Shown one piece after another: positions 10,230 through 20,917 of a stretch of DNA of 64,000 nucleotides (positions are counted from its first letter, which is position 1; each line of letters starts with the position of its first letter). The translations under genes were made by a program, and so were the position numbers. Source of the DNA: Microcystis wesenbergii NRERC-220 (GTDB lineage Bacteria > Cyanobacteriota > Cyanobacteriia > Cyanobacteriales > Microcystaceae); the NCBI RefSeq assembly GCF_032027425.1, contig NZ_JAVSJA010000001.1:434001-498000 (forward strand), read 5' to 3'. The notes under the pieces are model-generated. The model was given only the letters and a program-made list of their open reading frames with translations. It was not told the DNA's origin and did not search any database.

Positions 10230-10331
10230 AGTACCTAAGCAAAATTAATTACACATATCTAAACACCTCTTGCAAGAGGCACTCTTGCCTCTTGCCTATC
10301 TTCACTAGGAAATTAATTTTGCACGACTACT
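10230..10331. mobile_element. 102-bp TA-flanked MITE, copy 1
   Basis: The ends are AGTACCTAAGCAAAATTAAT and the complement of AGTAGTCGTGCAAAATTAAT, flanked by a TA duplication (10228-10229 and 10332-10333). Removing the element and one TA restores the IS630 reading (GID-NTIDYPYG), as seen in intact copy d. The interior consists of CTCTTGC repeats in both orientations. Copies at 13627-13728 and 14021-14215 share the ends. Confidence 0.85.
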
Positions 10332-10355
10332 TAACACCATCGATTACCCTTATGG

Positions 10356-11530
10356 CAGAAACGTTGAATCCTGTAATAAAACTTTACATTGACAAGCATA
10401 ATACCCCTATAACATCAAATTTTAAATTGAATAGACAATCCTCCGGAACCAGTGTACATAGCTAATATGTTGACACATGAAACTCTGTAAATAGCGCAGT
10501 TTGTCTAATAAGCTTTTCCCAAATCCTTCTTCAATATCTATTAGCTGTAGAATCAGATAAGCGATAATGCAACTATAGATATGTAGGCGGATTCCGTTCT
10601 CGTTTTTAGTGATTAGATTATCCAACTTTAGATGCATTTTTAAAAATTTCCACAGCAGTTCTATTTGCCATCTTTGGATGTAAATTTCGGCAACTTCTTC
10701 ATTACTAACTGCTCCTTCTCCTTCTAGAGGTAAATCTGTCGCCAGCCGAAATTCTGTTTGACTTTCTAGGTCGCAAAAAGCGACTACTCTTACTTCTATT
10801 TGTCTTTTATCTTTTCCGAGTTTACACTTGCCATTTTCGAGCATCTCTAGGCTAATATTATTTTTCACTCTCAAGACAAAATGCTTGTCACTACTCTCTA
10901 ATAATTCGGTGATTCTTTGATTAGACGCAAATCCTCTATCCATTGCTCCAACTCCATTTACAGGAATTGCTTCTATCGTTTTTCCTCCTTCTTTTGAGTC
11001 ATGACCTTGACCAAAATGGATGAGTATTCCGACCACCTCTGTTGTGATACTATTAAGACCAGAGAATAGTTTTACTTGATGCCATCCCTGGGACCATAGT
11101 AATTTACTGGTTAAGCTAATTATTGTTGAGTCAATAGGAAATAAAGCTCGCGCATTCTCTATTCCTTTTTTGGCAACTAAACGCTTATTTAATTCGACAA
11201 TGACTTTCTCAAATGGACTTGTTTCTCTAATTTTGCTTGCCTTAGAAAATGTGGATAAATTTACATTAATTCCTTGAAGTACCATTCTACTGCATAAGTC
11301 CCTCATACTGACGATGCTTTTATCTAAAGCAAAACCAATCCAACAGGACAAAAATGTAAAAGTATCTAAAGCGGGGTAGTCATTTTTAGGCAGTGGTTTG
11401 AGAAGCTCTTTTATGAGTTTTGAAAAATTCGTCATCAGGGCAAACTCCCTATTGTGAGGGGAATAAGTTGTCTAGATTCTATCTATAATAGCATTTTTTT
11501 TCTGACTTTTCTCAACGTTCAACACTTCTG
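10356..11530 (-). mobile_element. IS4-family insertion sequence
   Basis: A complete element of 1175 bp. The inverted ends are CAGAAACGTTGAA and CAGAAGTGTTGAA, and a perfect 9-bp target duplication CCCTTATGG flanks it (10347-10355 and 11531-11539). The target lies inside the IS630 transposase gene of copy a. Confidence 0.93.
10422..11435 (-). CDS. IS4-family transposase
   Basis: A 337-residue DDE transposase. The first catalytic Asp is in FPIDSTIISLT (near residue 101), the second in VGAMDRGFASNQ (near 165), and the Glu is in the YxxRWQIELLWKFLKMHL signature (near 250). The gene is open from end to end inside an element with intact ends and target duplication, so this copy could still be active. 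It is transcribed against the host IS630 gene. Confidence 0.92.
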   Translation of the reverse strand: MTNFSKLIKELLKPLPKNDYPALDTFTFLSCWIGFALDKSIVSMRDLCSRMVLQGINVNLSTFSKASKIRETSPFEKVIVELNKRLVAKKGIENARALFPIDSTIISLTSKLLWSQGWHQVKLFSGLNSITTEVVGILIHFGQGHDSKEGGKTIEAIPVNGVGAMDRGFASNQRITELLESSDKHFVLRVKNNISLEMLENGKCKLGKDKRQIEVRVVAFCDLESQTEFRLATDLPLEGEGAVSNEEVAEIYIQRWQIELLWKFLKMHLKLDNLITKNENGIRLHIYSCIIAYLILQLIDIEEGFGKSLLDKLRYLQSFMCQHISYVHWFRRIVYSI

Positions 11531-11965
11531 CCCTTATGGATATTGTCACAAATCAGAAAGATTTGAGGCTTTAAAGTTAGGTCACTGTAGCGAAAGAGTT
11601 AGTGTGATCAGCGGTTGGTGGCGTGGTTCCACGATCGCGCCAATGGTGTTTGAGGGGTACTGTAATACAGAGTTGGTGTGTGAGTGGATAGAACAATTGC
11701 TATTACCCGAACTACTACCCGGTCAAATTATCATCATTGATAACGCCAGTTTTCATCCCAAAGAGAGAATCAAAAAATTGTTAGCTAAAGCGGGATGTGA
11801 AGTGCTATTTTTACCCGCCTATTCTCCAGATATCAACAAAATTGAAAAGTTCTGGGCTAGATTGAAAAACTATGTTAGTCAGATTATCAATGATAGTGAA
11901 AACCTTGTGGATGCTGTGAGTAAAGCCTTCAGGCATCTGTCCTAACTAACTCGTTCTATGCCATA

Positions 11966-12674
11966 TCTTATTAAAAAAGGAAAAAGATTAACTTTAGCTA
12001 TTAGAGGAATTCGGAATACGGACACAACTGTCGCCATTATTACCTATTTATTAGCATTAGGCTCTCTTCTAAAGATAGATTTTAAAACTCTTTATTTAGA
12101 CCGAGGCTTTTTTAGTATTGCTGTTATTCGTTGGCTACAAGCTTTGAAAATACCTTTCATTATGCCAGCAATTATTCGAGGTAAAACAGGGGGAATTAAG
12201 CAATTGATTCAAGGAAATAAAAGTTATCAAACTACTTATACTATGGGGCAAGACCAAAATAATTGTGTAACTTTTGATTTATGGATAGTTTGTAAGTACA
12301 AAAAAGGCAAAAGAAACCAGCATGGAATTGAATATTTTGCTTATGTAGTTTATTTGCCATCTATTAAACTAGATTATATTCATACTGCTTATCGTCAACG
12401 TTTTGGCATTGAGACTAGCTATAGAATTAAAAATATTTGTTGCCTTAAAACTCCCAATAAAAAGCCAGTTATTCGCTTATTATTTATCGGAATTTCCTTT
12501 CTTCTTGTTAATATTTGGGTTAATTTATTATGGCGAAAAGTTTGTTTTCCGAGACGTGGGGGACGCTTAATTTATCGAGAGTTATTTACTTTTCAACAAA
12601 TGCTCTCGTTTTTAAGGCAAGCCGTTGATAAAATCTATCAAGTTGTTGATACCATCTATTTGCCTTCTGGCTAA
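11966..12674 (+). pseudogene. ISH3-like transposase, C-terminal part
   Basis: Continues the gene begun at 9599: YLIKKGKRLTLAIRGI, then the catalytic Asp region TLYLDRGFFS and a C-terminal YRQRFGIETSYRIKN block with the catalytic Glu. The apparent Met start at 11958 is provided by the end of the IS630 copy, so this is not an independent gene. The stop codon at 12672-12674 sits exactly at the junction with IS630 copy b, so the natural end may be lost. Confidence 0.65.
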
Positions 12675-12676
12675 TA

Positions 12677-13624
12677 TGGCATAGAACGAGTTAGTTAGGA
12701 CAGATGCCTGAAGGCTTTACTCACAGCATCCACAAGGTTTTCACTATCATTGATAATCTGACTAACATAGTTTTTCAATCTAGCCCAGAACTTTTCAATT
12801 TTGTTGAGGTCTGGAGAATAGGCGGGTAAAAATAGCACTTCACATCCCGCTTTAGCTAACAATTTTTTGATTCTCTCTTTGGGATGAAAACTGGCGTTAT
12901 CAATGATGATAATTTGACCGGGTAGTAGTTCGGGTAATAGCAATTGTTCTATCCACTCACACACCAACTCTGTATTACAGTACCCCTCAAACACCATTGG
13001 CGCGATCGTGGAACCACGCCACCAACCGCTGATCACACTAACTCGTTCGCTACAGTGACCTAACTTTAAAGCCTCAAATCTTTCTGATTTGTGACAATAT
13101 CCATAAGGATAATCGATGGTGTTATCTATTCCAGCTTCATCAATATAGACAAATCTTTCCGGGGCATAACCTCTGATTTTTTGGAGAAACTCTTTTCGGG
13201 CTTCTTCATCTCTTTCTCTGTAGCCATAAGTTTTTTTTTTCTAGTAAATCCAATTCTTTTGAGCGCTTGACCAATTCTCATCCTACTGACTGGGTTAGCC
13301 CATTTTTGCGCCATTTTTTCTTGGGTCAAATGCCCATATTGTTCGGCCAACTTTTGAAAGGCTTCTAAATCGTCAATTTTGGGCTTCGGCCCTCGACGAT
13401 AGTTAGTTTTAGCGGCCACCGTCCCAGTTTGTTTCTTCCGTTTCAGCCATAGGTCTAATGTATTACGACTAATATTGAGGGTGCGACAGACATGGCTTTT
13501 TTTCTCCCCTCGCTCTACGGCACTCACTGCTTTCTGTCTTAAATCATCACTATAGGGTGCTGCCATGAAAGCTTCTCCTCATTTCTTTTTCTCTATTATG
13601 TCCTAACTATCCCGCTCTTTGCTA
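12677..13624 (-). mobile_element. IS630-family element, copy b (inverted relative to copy a)
   Basis: A full-length 948-bp copy with both 26-bp inverted ends, TA on each side, in the opposite orientation to copy a. The second-frame sequence carries AGCGAACGAG where copies a and d have AGCGAAAGAG. That variant links it to the arrays at 16546 and 62675. Confidence 0.92.
12695..13566 (-). CDS. IS630 transposase (copy b), two frames joined at a poly-A run
   Basis: The first frame, 13126-13566, encodes the helix-turn-helix part; the second, ending at 12695, the DDE part (YIDEAGID, IIIDNASFH, LPAYSPDLNKIEKFW). The switch point is a run of ten A residues (coding strand, near 13232-13241), typical of IS630 elements that use ribosomal or transcriptional slippage to make the full transposase of about 290 residues. 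In the second frame, AGCGAACGAG replaces the Glu-Arg codons of the other copies and still reads through. Both frames look intact. Confidence 0.8.
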
Positions 13625-13626
13625 TA

Positions 13627-13728
13627 AGTACCTAAGCAAAATTAATTACACATATCTAAACACCTCTTGCCTCTTGCAAGAGTGCCTCTTGCCTATCTTC
13701 ACTAGGAAATTAATTTTGCACGACTACT
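13627..13728. mobile_element. 102-bp TA-flanked MITE, copy 2
   Basis: Same ends and length as copy 1 (10230-10331), flanked by TA (13625-13626 and 13729-13730). It sits directly against the IS630 copy b end. The order of the internal CTCTTGC and GCAAGAG blocks differs from copy 1, so the interior has rearranged. Confidence 0.85.
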
Positions 13729-14020
13729 TAGCAATAGTCTTTTTTCTTAAACATAAGTTTTCTTAATTAATTTCTCTAAGTATTTTGTATCAGATGTTAC
13801 TAAATACTCTGGTTATTCAAACTTTTCCATCTACTGAAATTATTAGAGTTTTTAGAAGATATTGGCATATCCATATCAGCCGGATATCTATCAAACCTAC
13901 GGATTAAAAACCAAGTGGAGTTTGAAAGCGAGAAAAATGAAGTATATGCGTCAGGACTAGAGAGCAGTCATTGGCAACACTTCGACCAAACTGGTGCGCG
14001 GGTGGGTGGGGTGAACTATA

Positions 14021-14215
<195 letters not shown>

Positions 14216-14590
14216 TACCACTAATGTAATATGCAACCCTTTCTATACAATCTACTTGACCACTGCCAAAAAAGACAGATTGAGTGTAGTCAAAGTATTG
14301 CAAAATGCCAGAGAACTGGAGTTGATTCTCAATCAACTTACAGACAACTTACTGGAGACTTTCCAAATCCCAACTAAATGGAAAAATGCTCTGAAACTAT
14401 TACCTCAAGAAACTGTGTTGAGTGAAGCAGAGTTTAATGCCCTACTTGATACATATCTACCCAAACTAGGTTCTCAGCACCGGACTCGAATTATAGAAGC
14501 AGCATCGATTGCTTTCTATCATCAACAAACTGATTGGCCAGTAGTGCAAACTCTGGTCTGTGATGATGCTCCCCAATTCAAATTACTGAC

Positions 14591-16037
14591 GGCTCTTCGG
14601 GAATTATTATGCAAATAATTAACTTAAAATAAAATTCGATGAGAGTACCTACGCGCAAAAGTAGCTGAAATTCATATAGGGAAGGATTTAAGGCACAAAC
14701 AGGTTAATACCAAAAGATAGACAATCGAGTTAAGATTTGATATAATCGCCAAAAACGAGAGTATTTTACTTATGATACTTGACAAATTTTTGAACCTAAA
14801 AGGAACCTCTATTCAAGGCTATCGACACCTAGAAAATATCGGTATAGTTTTCCGAATCGAATCGAAAAATAAAAAAGCAACGGCTCGACTGATCTCGCCG
14901 AACGTCCTGTCCTCGTTGTGGGTTAGAGAGCGATAAACTACACCAAAATCATCGACATTTAGTCAAAGATTTACCGCTCTCAGGCCAACCAGTGTACCTA
15001 CAAGTTAATCGTCGTCAATTTAAGTGCGATAATTGTCGAAACCCCTTGAGCGAAGAGTTAGATTTTGTCGCCAGTAAACGAACCTATACGAAAAGACTAG
15101 CCGAGAATATACTTGAACAATTAAAAGAAGGAGATATTTTAAATGTTAGCCGAAGAAATGACGTAACGGAAGAAGAGATTCAAAGAATGCTAGAGGACAT
15201 TGCTGAAGAAATTACCGAGCCAGACCTATCGGAATTAAAAAGACTAGGAATTGATGAAATCGCTCTAGTCAAAGGACAAAAAAATTACTGTGCGGTTTTA
15301 GTAAATTTAGATACGGGAAAACTAATAGCTATTCTAGAGAAGCGAACACAAGAAGAGTTGAGGAAAACCCTTACAGGCTGGGGAAAAGAGGTGTTAGAGC
15401 CAATTGAAGAAGTGAGCATAGACCTTTGGTTGCCCTATAAAAATTTGGTGAAAGAATTGATGTCATCGGTTGAATTAGTCGCCGATAGATTCCATGTAAT
15501 GAAACAAATTAATCAAGAGTTAGACGAACAGAGAAGAGCAGAAAAAAGAGCCGTAGAAGCGCAGAAAAATAAAAAACAGAAAGCGGAAGAAGAAGCGAAG
15601 CTAGAAGTTTTAAAGCGAAGTAAATATAGCCTATTAAAAAATGAAGAAGATTGAACGGAACCCCAAAAAATTAAACGAGAAGCTATCAAAGAAAATTGGC
15701 CAAATTTGAAAAAGATGCAGGAATTAAAGGAAGAATTCAGAAAGATTTATGAAACCTCAGAGAATCCGACAGAAGGACTGCTATCTATCTCGGAATGGTT
15801 GGCAAAATCCTCCAGTGTTTTTACCAAGAGTTGTCAAACAATCCGAAACTGGTTTGGAGAAATCATTAGTTATTTCGAGCGAAGGACAACGAATGGATTA
15901 GTCGAGGGAATCAACAATAAACTTAAACTAATAAAACGAAGAGGCTATGGCTTGAGAAACTTTCGGAATTTTTGGGTTAGAAGTATGTTGTCTTGGCATC
16001 TTGTCTGTTGATTTAGCATAAAGAGTAACGAAGAGCC
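14591..16037 (+). mobile_element. ISL3-family insertion sequence, copy B
   Basis: Complete element: GGCTCTTCGG at the left, the complement GAAGAGCC at the right (16030-16037), and a perfect 8-bp target duplication TTACTGAC (14583-14590, 16038-16045). It interrupts the IS66-like transposase between the codons for QFKLLTD and NITLCW. Confidence 0.95.
14772..16011 (+). pseudogene. ISL3 transposase, copy B, frameshifted
   Basis: The gene starts MILDKFLNLKGTSIQGYRHL at 14772. Two lesions separate it from a working copy. About 26 extra bases near 14881-14907 (ACTGATCTCGCCGAAC) break the frame in the zinc-binding region. A TGA at 15652-15654 replaces the Leu codon TTA of copy A. The remaining sequence is close to copy A over the catalytic region (GIDEIALVKG, VADRFHVMK) and the C-terminus (NGLVEGINNKLKLIKRRGYG). 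Confidence 0.85.
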
Positions 16038-16545
16038 TTACTGACTGATAATATTACTTTGTGTTGGGTACATGAGGGACGACATTATAAGAAGTTGACT
16101 CCTTATGTTGCTTGTCACCAAAAAGCTCTTGATAAATTCCTGGATGATTTCTGGGATTACTACCGAGACTTGCTGGCTTACAAAGATGCACCCAGTCAAC
16201 AGATGGCAGAAAAACTCCGATCTGAGTTTTGGAAACTTTTCGATACTCAAAGCGGTTATCAACAGTTGGATGAGCGAAAACAATTAACCCTGCTGAAAAT
16301 TTCGGAGTTGCTTTTAGTCTTAGATCATCCCGAATTGCCCTTGCATAATAATCCGGCGGAGTTAGCTGCTAGGACGATGGTGCAGCGACGTAATATTAGT
16401 TATGCTACTCAAACTCTGACAGGGGACTCAGGCTTGGGATACTTTTATGTCCCTTGTTGCTACTACTCGGAAATTAGGAATCAGCTTTTTTGAGTATGTT
16501 CGTGACCGCATTTCCCAACTTGGTAATATTCCCTCTTTGGCAACT

Positions 16546-17832
16546 ACTGTAGCGAACGAGTTAGTGTGATCAGCGGTTGGTGGCGTGGTTCCACGATCGC
16601 GCCAATGGTGTTTGAGGGGTACTGTAATACAGAGTTGGTGTGTGAGTGGATAGAACAATTGCTATTACCCGAACTACTACCCGGTCAAATTATCATCATT
16701 GATAACGCCAGTTTTCATCCCAAAGAGAGAATCAAAAAATTGTTAGCTAAAGCGGGATGTGAAGTGCTATTTTTACCCGCCTATTCTCCAGACCTCAACA
16801 AAATTGAAAAGTTCTGGGCTAGATTGAAAAACTATGTTAGTCAGATTATCAATGATAGTGAAAACCTTGTGGATGCTGTGAGTAAAGCCTTCAGGCATCT
16901 GTCCTAACTAACTCGTTCTATGCCATATTACCCGAACTACTACCCGGTCAAATTATCATCATTGATAACGCCAGTTTTCATCCCAAAGAGAGAATCAAAA
17001 AATTGTTAGCTAAAGCGGGATGTGAAGTGCTATTTTTACCCGCCTATTCTCCAGACCTCAACAAAATTGAAAAGTTCTGGGCTAGATTGAAAAACTATGT
17101 TAGTCAGATTATCAATGATAGTGAAAACCTTGTGGATGCTGTGAGTAAAGCCTTCAGGTATCTGTCCTAACTAACTCGTTCTATGCCATATTACCCGAAC
17201 TACTACCCGGTCAAATTATCATCATTGATAACGCCAGTTTTCATCCCAAAGAGAGAATCAAAAAATTGTTAGCTAAAGCGGGATGTGAAGTGCTATTTTT
17301 ACCCGCCTATTCTCCAGACCTCAACAAAATTGAAAAGTTCTGGGCTAGATTGAAAAACTATGTTAGTCAGATTATCAATGATAGTGAAAACCTTGTGGAT
17401 GCTGTGAGTAAAGCCTTCAGGTATCTGTCCTAACTAACTCGTTCTATGCCATATTACCCGAACTACTACCCGGTCAAATTATCATCATTGATAACGCCAG
17501 TTTTCATCCCAAAGAGAGAATCAAAAAATTGTTAGCTAAAGCGGGATGTGAAGTGCTATTTTTACCCGCCTATTCTCCAGACCTCAACAAAATTGAAAAG
17601 TTCTGGGCTAGATTGAAAAACTATGTTAGTCAGATTATCAATGATAGTGAAAACCTTGTGGATGCTGTGAGTAAAGCCTTCAGGCATCTGTCCTAACTAA
17701 CTCGTTCTATGCCATAGTCAGATTATCAATGATAGTGAAAACCTTGTGGATGCTGTGAGTAAAGCCTTCAGGCATCTGTCCTAACTAACTCGTTCTATGC
17801 CATATGTCCTAACTATCCCGCTCTTTGCTATA
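16546..17832 (+). repeat. IS630-derived tandem array 1 (three 263-bp units)
   Basis: First comes a 5'-truncated IS630 second frame (16546-16925, translated part 16566-16907) with the right end. Three units of exactly 263 bp follow (TA at 16926, 17189, 17452, 17715), each running from the internal TTACCCGAACTAC to the right end TATGCCA. Then an 88-bp unit starts at internal GTCAGATTATC (17717-17802), and finally the inverted left end TGTCCTAACTATCCCGC (17805-17830). Every junction is at a TA that is also a TA in the intact element. Array 2 at 62675 is an inverted version with two long units. Confidence 0.93.
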
Positions 17833-18066
17833 TTATTCGTGAGCAGTCTTCTCTCAATCACTTTGCTTGTTCATGAATACCAGAATAACTCCTGACCCCG
17901 ATATATTGAGGGGATACAATTTAATAATCAAGTTGGTGCGTTACAGCTACAATATCGGCGATCGCAATGAAAAAAGCTCCCCACTTCCCCAACACTGAAT
18001 AATAGGTTCCCATCTCAGTGATCTGTGTTACCATTCGGGGTAAATTCAAGCGATCTCCAGACACCT

Positions 18067-18564
18067 ATGAGCAAGGTTCTCGTGTTGAATGCCTCCTACG
18101 AACCGCTAAATATTACCAGTTGGCGGCGCGCGATCGTTTTATTGTTGAAAGGAAAAGCTGAATCCCTAGAACATAACGGAAAAGTGGTTTGTCGTGACTT
18201 ACCGCTACCTTCTGTTATCCGTCTTAGGCAATACGTCCGTGTTCCCTACAAGGAAATTCCTTTAACCCGTCGTAATATTCTCGAACGAGATCATCACACC
18301 TGTCAATACTGTCTCTACCGAGGTGAACAATTAACCATCGATCATGTGATTCCCCGTTCTCGCGGAGGGGGTGATACCTGGGAGAATTTAGTGGCGGCTT
18401 GTGTGCGTTGTAATGTGCATAAAGGCAATCGTACACCAAAAGAGGCCAATATGTCCCTGCACGCCCAACCCCGTCGTCCCTACAGCAGTCTCCACTTTGA
18501 GCTATTAAAGCACACCAGGGAGAATCACAATCACGAATGGCGTAAATATGTCATCGGCATTTAG
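18067..18564 (+). CDS. HNH endonuclease family protein
   Basis: A small HNH nuclease-type protein of about 165 residues, widespread in cyanobacteria. It has a paired CxxC (CQYC at about residue 84), IDHVIPRSRGGG as the His-containing strand of the HNH motif, WENLVAACVRCN, and NVHKGNRTP. I chose the ATG at 18067 (MSKVLVLNASYEPLN), which begins the conserved part, over the upstream in-frame ATG at 18025. The cellular target is unknown. Its 3' end overlaps the convergent gene by 4 bases. Confidence 0.85.
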   Translation: MSKVLVLNASYEPLNITSWRRAIVLLLKGKAESLEHNGKVVCRDLPLPSVIRLRQYVRVPYKEIPLTRRNILERDHHTCQYCLYRGEQLTIDHVIPRSRGGGDTWENLVAACVRCNVHKGNRTPKEANMSLHAQPRRPYSSLHFELLKHTRENHNHEWRKYVIGI

Positions 18565-18926
18565 GGTGAGAAGGGCATGGTGAAACCAAGACCAAAATTG
18601 ATTCCCATGCCATTATTATTAGTCTGGGTGCGAGGATTGGCAACTCCCGTGCCTAGATAAACTGAACAACCGCGACAGGGGGAATTGACTCGGTAGCGCA
18701 CCGCCATGGGATCATTGGGATCGGTGATAGTTACTCCCTGATGGTTTAAATCTTTAATTAGATTGGTGACGGGTTTGAAAAAATCGGCGCTGGGGGGTTG
18801 ACTTGGTTGCAGTTCTAGGGTTTGTTCTTGGGAAGCAAGAACGATTTCCGAAGCGATAATTAGCAGCAGAGAGGTAGTTAAGCCAAATAAACCCAGATTA
18901 TTTTTGATCTTCATCTTTTTTATCAC
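18561..18926 (-). CDS. Small exported protein of unknown function
   Basis: A 121-residue product with a basic N-terminus and a hydrophobic stretch (LGLFGLTTSLLLIIASEIVLA) ending in an Ala-x-Ala-like site, so it looks like a signal peptide. The mature part contains a CRGC motif near residue 83 and a Gly/Asn-rich C-terminus (NNNGMGINFGLGF). I do not recognise a family. Its stop overlaps the convergent HNH gene. Confidence 0.6.
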   Translation of the reverse strand: MIKKMKIKNNLGLFGLTTSLLLIIASEIVLASQEQTLELQPSQPPSADFFKPVTNLIKDLNHQGVTITDPNDPMAVRYRVNSPCRGCSVYLGTGVANPRTQTNNNGMGINFGLGFTMPFSP

Positions 18927-19005
18927 CGAGAGATTGTTAATTTCTTCTGGTGAGAATTCTAGCGTTTCCTCACCGGAAAGGAACCTTAATCAGTAAAAAA
19001 ATTTA

Positions 19006-20115
19006 CTAATTTCTACCATACTTATAATAAGCGGCACAAGCACCTTCACTAGAAACCATACAAGTACCGATGGGATGTTCAGGAGTACAAGCAGTCCCAA
19101 ATACTTTACATTCCCAGGGTTTTAAAACACCTTTAAGAATTTCGCCACACTGACAAGCTTTGTGATCTTTAACGCGCTGATTGGGTAAAGTAAATTTCTT
19201 CTCCGCATCAAAATTACTGTACTCATCTCGCAGTTTTAACCCTCCTTGAGCAATTTCTCCTAAACCTCGCCATTCAAACTGATCCCGCAGTTCAAAAACT
19301 TGGTCGATTGCCGATAAAGCGACTCTATTTCCTTGATTTTGTACCACTCGATCGTACTGATTTTCGATCTCACATCTCCGCTCATCTAATTGTTTTAATA
19401 CCATCCAAATTGATTGGAGAATATCCAAAGGTTCAAACCCAGAAACTACCACAGGTTTATGATATTCTTGGGCAATAACTTGATAGGGTTCTGTGCCAAT
19501 TACCATGCTGACATGACCAGGACCAACAAAACCGTCTAACTGTAAATCTGGGTTATCTAACAAGGCTTTCAGAGCGGGAATAATCACCAGATGATTAGAA
19601 AATAAACTAAAATTATTGATGCCATCTCTTTGTGCTTCTAAAACGGTTAAAGCTGTGCTAGGAACGGTTGTTTCAAAACCTAAGGCTAGAAATATTACTT
19701 CTTTATCGAGATTTTCTCTGGCAATTTTTAAGGCATCGCGAGGAGAATAAACCATGCGAATATCATCACCTTTTGCTCGTGCTTGCAGCAGACTCAAATG
19801 GGAACCGGGGACACGCATAGTATCGCCAAAAGTTGTCAGAATTACGTTCGGTTGTTGTGCGAGAAAAATGGCATCATCTAAACGACCTCGCGGCATCACA
19901 CAAACGGGACATCCAGGACCATGAATTAATTCGATAGTTTCTGGAAGTATTGCCTCGATACCGTATCTAAAAATTGAGTGGGTATGACCTCCACAAACCT
20001 CCATAATTTTAGTAACTTTTTGCCGTTTTTCAGAGATTCTTATCGATAATTGTTCAATTTGTTGAATTAATCCTGCCGCTTTGACGGGATCACGAAATTC
20101 ATCAACGTATTTCAT
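19006..20115 (-). CDS. hypD: [NiFe] hydrogenase maturation protein HypD
   Basis: HypD, an Fe-S protein, works with HypC to assemble the Fe(CN)2CO centre of [NiFe] hydrogenases. It contains the conserved EVCGGHTHSIFRYG segment near residue 37, GPGCPVCVMP near 67, the FEPLD block, and C-terminal cysteines. I chose the start at 20115 (MKYVDEFRDPVKAAGL); the 36 upstream in-frame codons are not conserved. hypC lies 269 bases upstream on the same strand, so both belong to the maturation pathway. No hydrogenase structural gene is in the window. Confidence 0.95.
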   Translation of the reverse strand: MKYVDEFRDPVKAAGLIQQIEQLSIRISEKRQKVTKIMEVCGGHTHSIFRYGIEAILPETIELIHGPGCPVCVMPRGRLDDAIFLAQQPNVILTTFGDTMRVPGSHLSLLQARAKGDDIRMVYSPRDALKIARENLDKEVIFLALGFETTVPSTALTVLEAQRDGINNFSLFSNHLVIIPALKALLDNPDLQLDGFVGPGHVSMVIGTEPYQVIAQEYHKPVVVSGFEPLDILQSIWMVLKQLDERRCEIENQYDRVVQNQGNRVALSAIDQVFELRDQFEWRGLGEIAQGGLKLRDEYSNFDAEKKFTLPNQRVKDHKACQCGEILKGVLKPWECKVFGTACTPEHPIGTCMVSSEGACAAYYKYGRN

Positions 20116-20384
20116 AACAAGCTTTCTCTCTATAAGTGGTTGGACAAAAGTAAAGTTAATAAGCTGTTCGTAATTTAAATTGCTTGTTGAGACGAGGCAA
20201 AAGGCACTCTTGCACTCTTGCAACAGTAAAGGGATTGGGGGAGGTTCGGCTAATCTAAGAATAAGCGGTTTAAATGCGTCTTAGCTTACTGGATTCGGTC
20301 GCCGGTCGTCAGTAATAATTGCCGTAACTTACATTTCTTAAGATAGACAACAGCATTAATTTATGGGTGACTACTTTAAGAACA

Positions 20385-20648
20385 TTAATTATGATTAAAT
20401 TCTTCCTCTAATTCCGCTAATTGTGTTAATAAATTTAAGGTTTCTTGCGCCTCATCTTCATCGATTCGATTCATGGCAAAACCCACATGAACTAATACCC
20501 AATCCCCTACACAAGTATTAGCAGGATGGTCTTCATCAACAATGCAAGCGATATTTACTTCTCTTTTTACACCCCCCACATCGACGAGAGCAAGATGATG
20601 GTTTTCATCAATAATTGCCGTAATTTGTCCCGGTATGCCTAAACACAT
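20385..20648 (-). CDS. hypC: Hydrogenase assembly chaperone HypC
   Basis: Begins with the invariant MCLGIPGQI, whose Cys2 binds the Fe ligand precursor and the large-subunit precursor. The 87-residue length and the GDWVLVHVGFAM segment near residue 46 are normal for HypC/HybG chaperones. It lies upstream of hypD in the same direction. Confidence 0.95.
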   Translation of the reverse strand: MCLGIPGQITAIIDENHHLALVDVGGVKREVNIACIVDEDHPANTCVGDWVLVHVGFAMNRIDEDEAQETLNLLTQLAELEEEFNHN

Positions 20649-20735
20649 AGTTTTTACCTTAAATCTAGTTTTTGTTAATTATGCGCCGATTTTTGGGCTA
20701 GAGATTGCAGTAATATCAACTGACAGCCCTTCTCA

Positions 20736-20800
20736 TAAAGATGAAGTATAAGCTAATTTGGTATTGACTCCCGACGACTGGCTCCCCAAAAGGAAAACGT
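20736..20800. repeat. Dispersed repeat copy
   Basis: Carries AAAGATGAAGTATAAGCT and GGCTCCCCAAAAGGAAAAC, matching the long copy at 7993-8100. It sits between hypC and IS630 copy d. Nothing else is recognised in 20649-20915. Confidence 0.6.
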
Positions 20801-20917
20801 AATCAAAGGTTATCCTTTTTACTTGGTCTTACCTGCCATTCTGGACTATTGCCCTCAAGAACAGCTTTTTTCCCGTATCTTTTTTAAGATTTCCCCTGTC
20901 CCAGACTCTGGATAGTA

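Larger units (their letters stand above)
9787..11945 (+). pseudogene. IS630 transposase (copy a), interrupted
   Basis: The first frame (9787-10146) encodes the N-terminal helix-turn-helix region (MAAPYSDDLRQKAV...). A run of nine A residues near 10112-10120 lies where the reading must shift into the second frame. That frame (YGYRERDEEARKEF) reaches FVYIDEAGID, with the first catalytic Asp, and is cut by a MITE at 10230. It resumes after the IS4 element (GYCHKSERFEALKLGHC, IIIDNASFH, PAYSPDINKIEKFWARLK), which supplies the remaining catalytic Asp and Glu. The two insertions make this copy non-functional. Confidence 0.85.
9729..11963 (+). mobile_element. IS630-family element, copy a (contains a MITE and an IS4 element)
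   Basis: The left end is TAGCAAAGAGCGGGATAG... and the right end is the imperfect complement ...CTCGTTCTATGCCA, forming a 26-bp inverted repeat with about six mismatches; TA flanks both ends, as expected for IS630. It has inserted into the ISH3-like gene. The host element would be 948 bp, as in copies b and d, but is lengthened by a 102-bp MITE (10230-10331) and a 1175-bp IS4 element (10356-11530). Confidence 0.9.

Noticed and set aside
11958-12674. Independent transposase gene starting at 11958
   Set aside because: The apparent Met comes from the IS630 end; the sequence continues the ISH3-like gene cut at 9727.
16926-17715. Regular repeats that could suggest a CRISPR array
   Set aside because: The units are 263 bp, contiguous with no unique spacers, and are IS630 transposase sequence.
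18025-18066. Upstream start for the HNH gene
   Set aside because: The extra 14 residues (MLPFGVNSSDLQTP) are outside the conserved part, which starts at 18067.
20116-20223. N-terminal extension of HypD
   Set aside because: The 36 codons do not resemble HypD; the family begins at MKYVDEFRDP.
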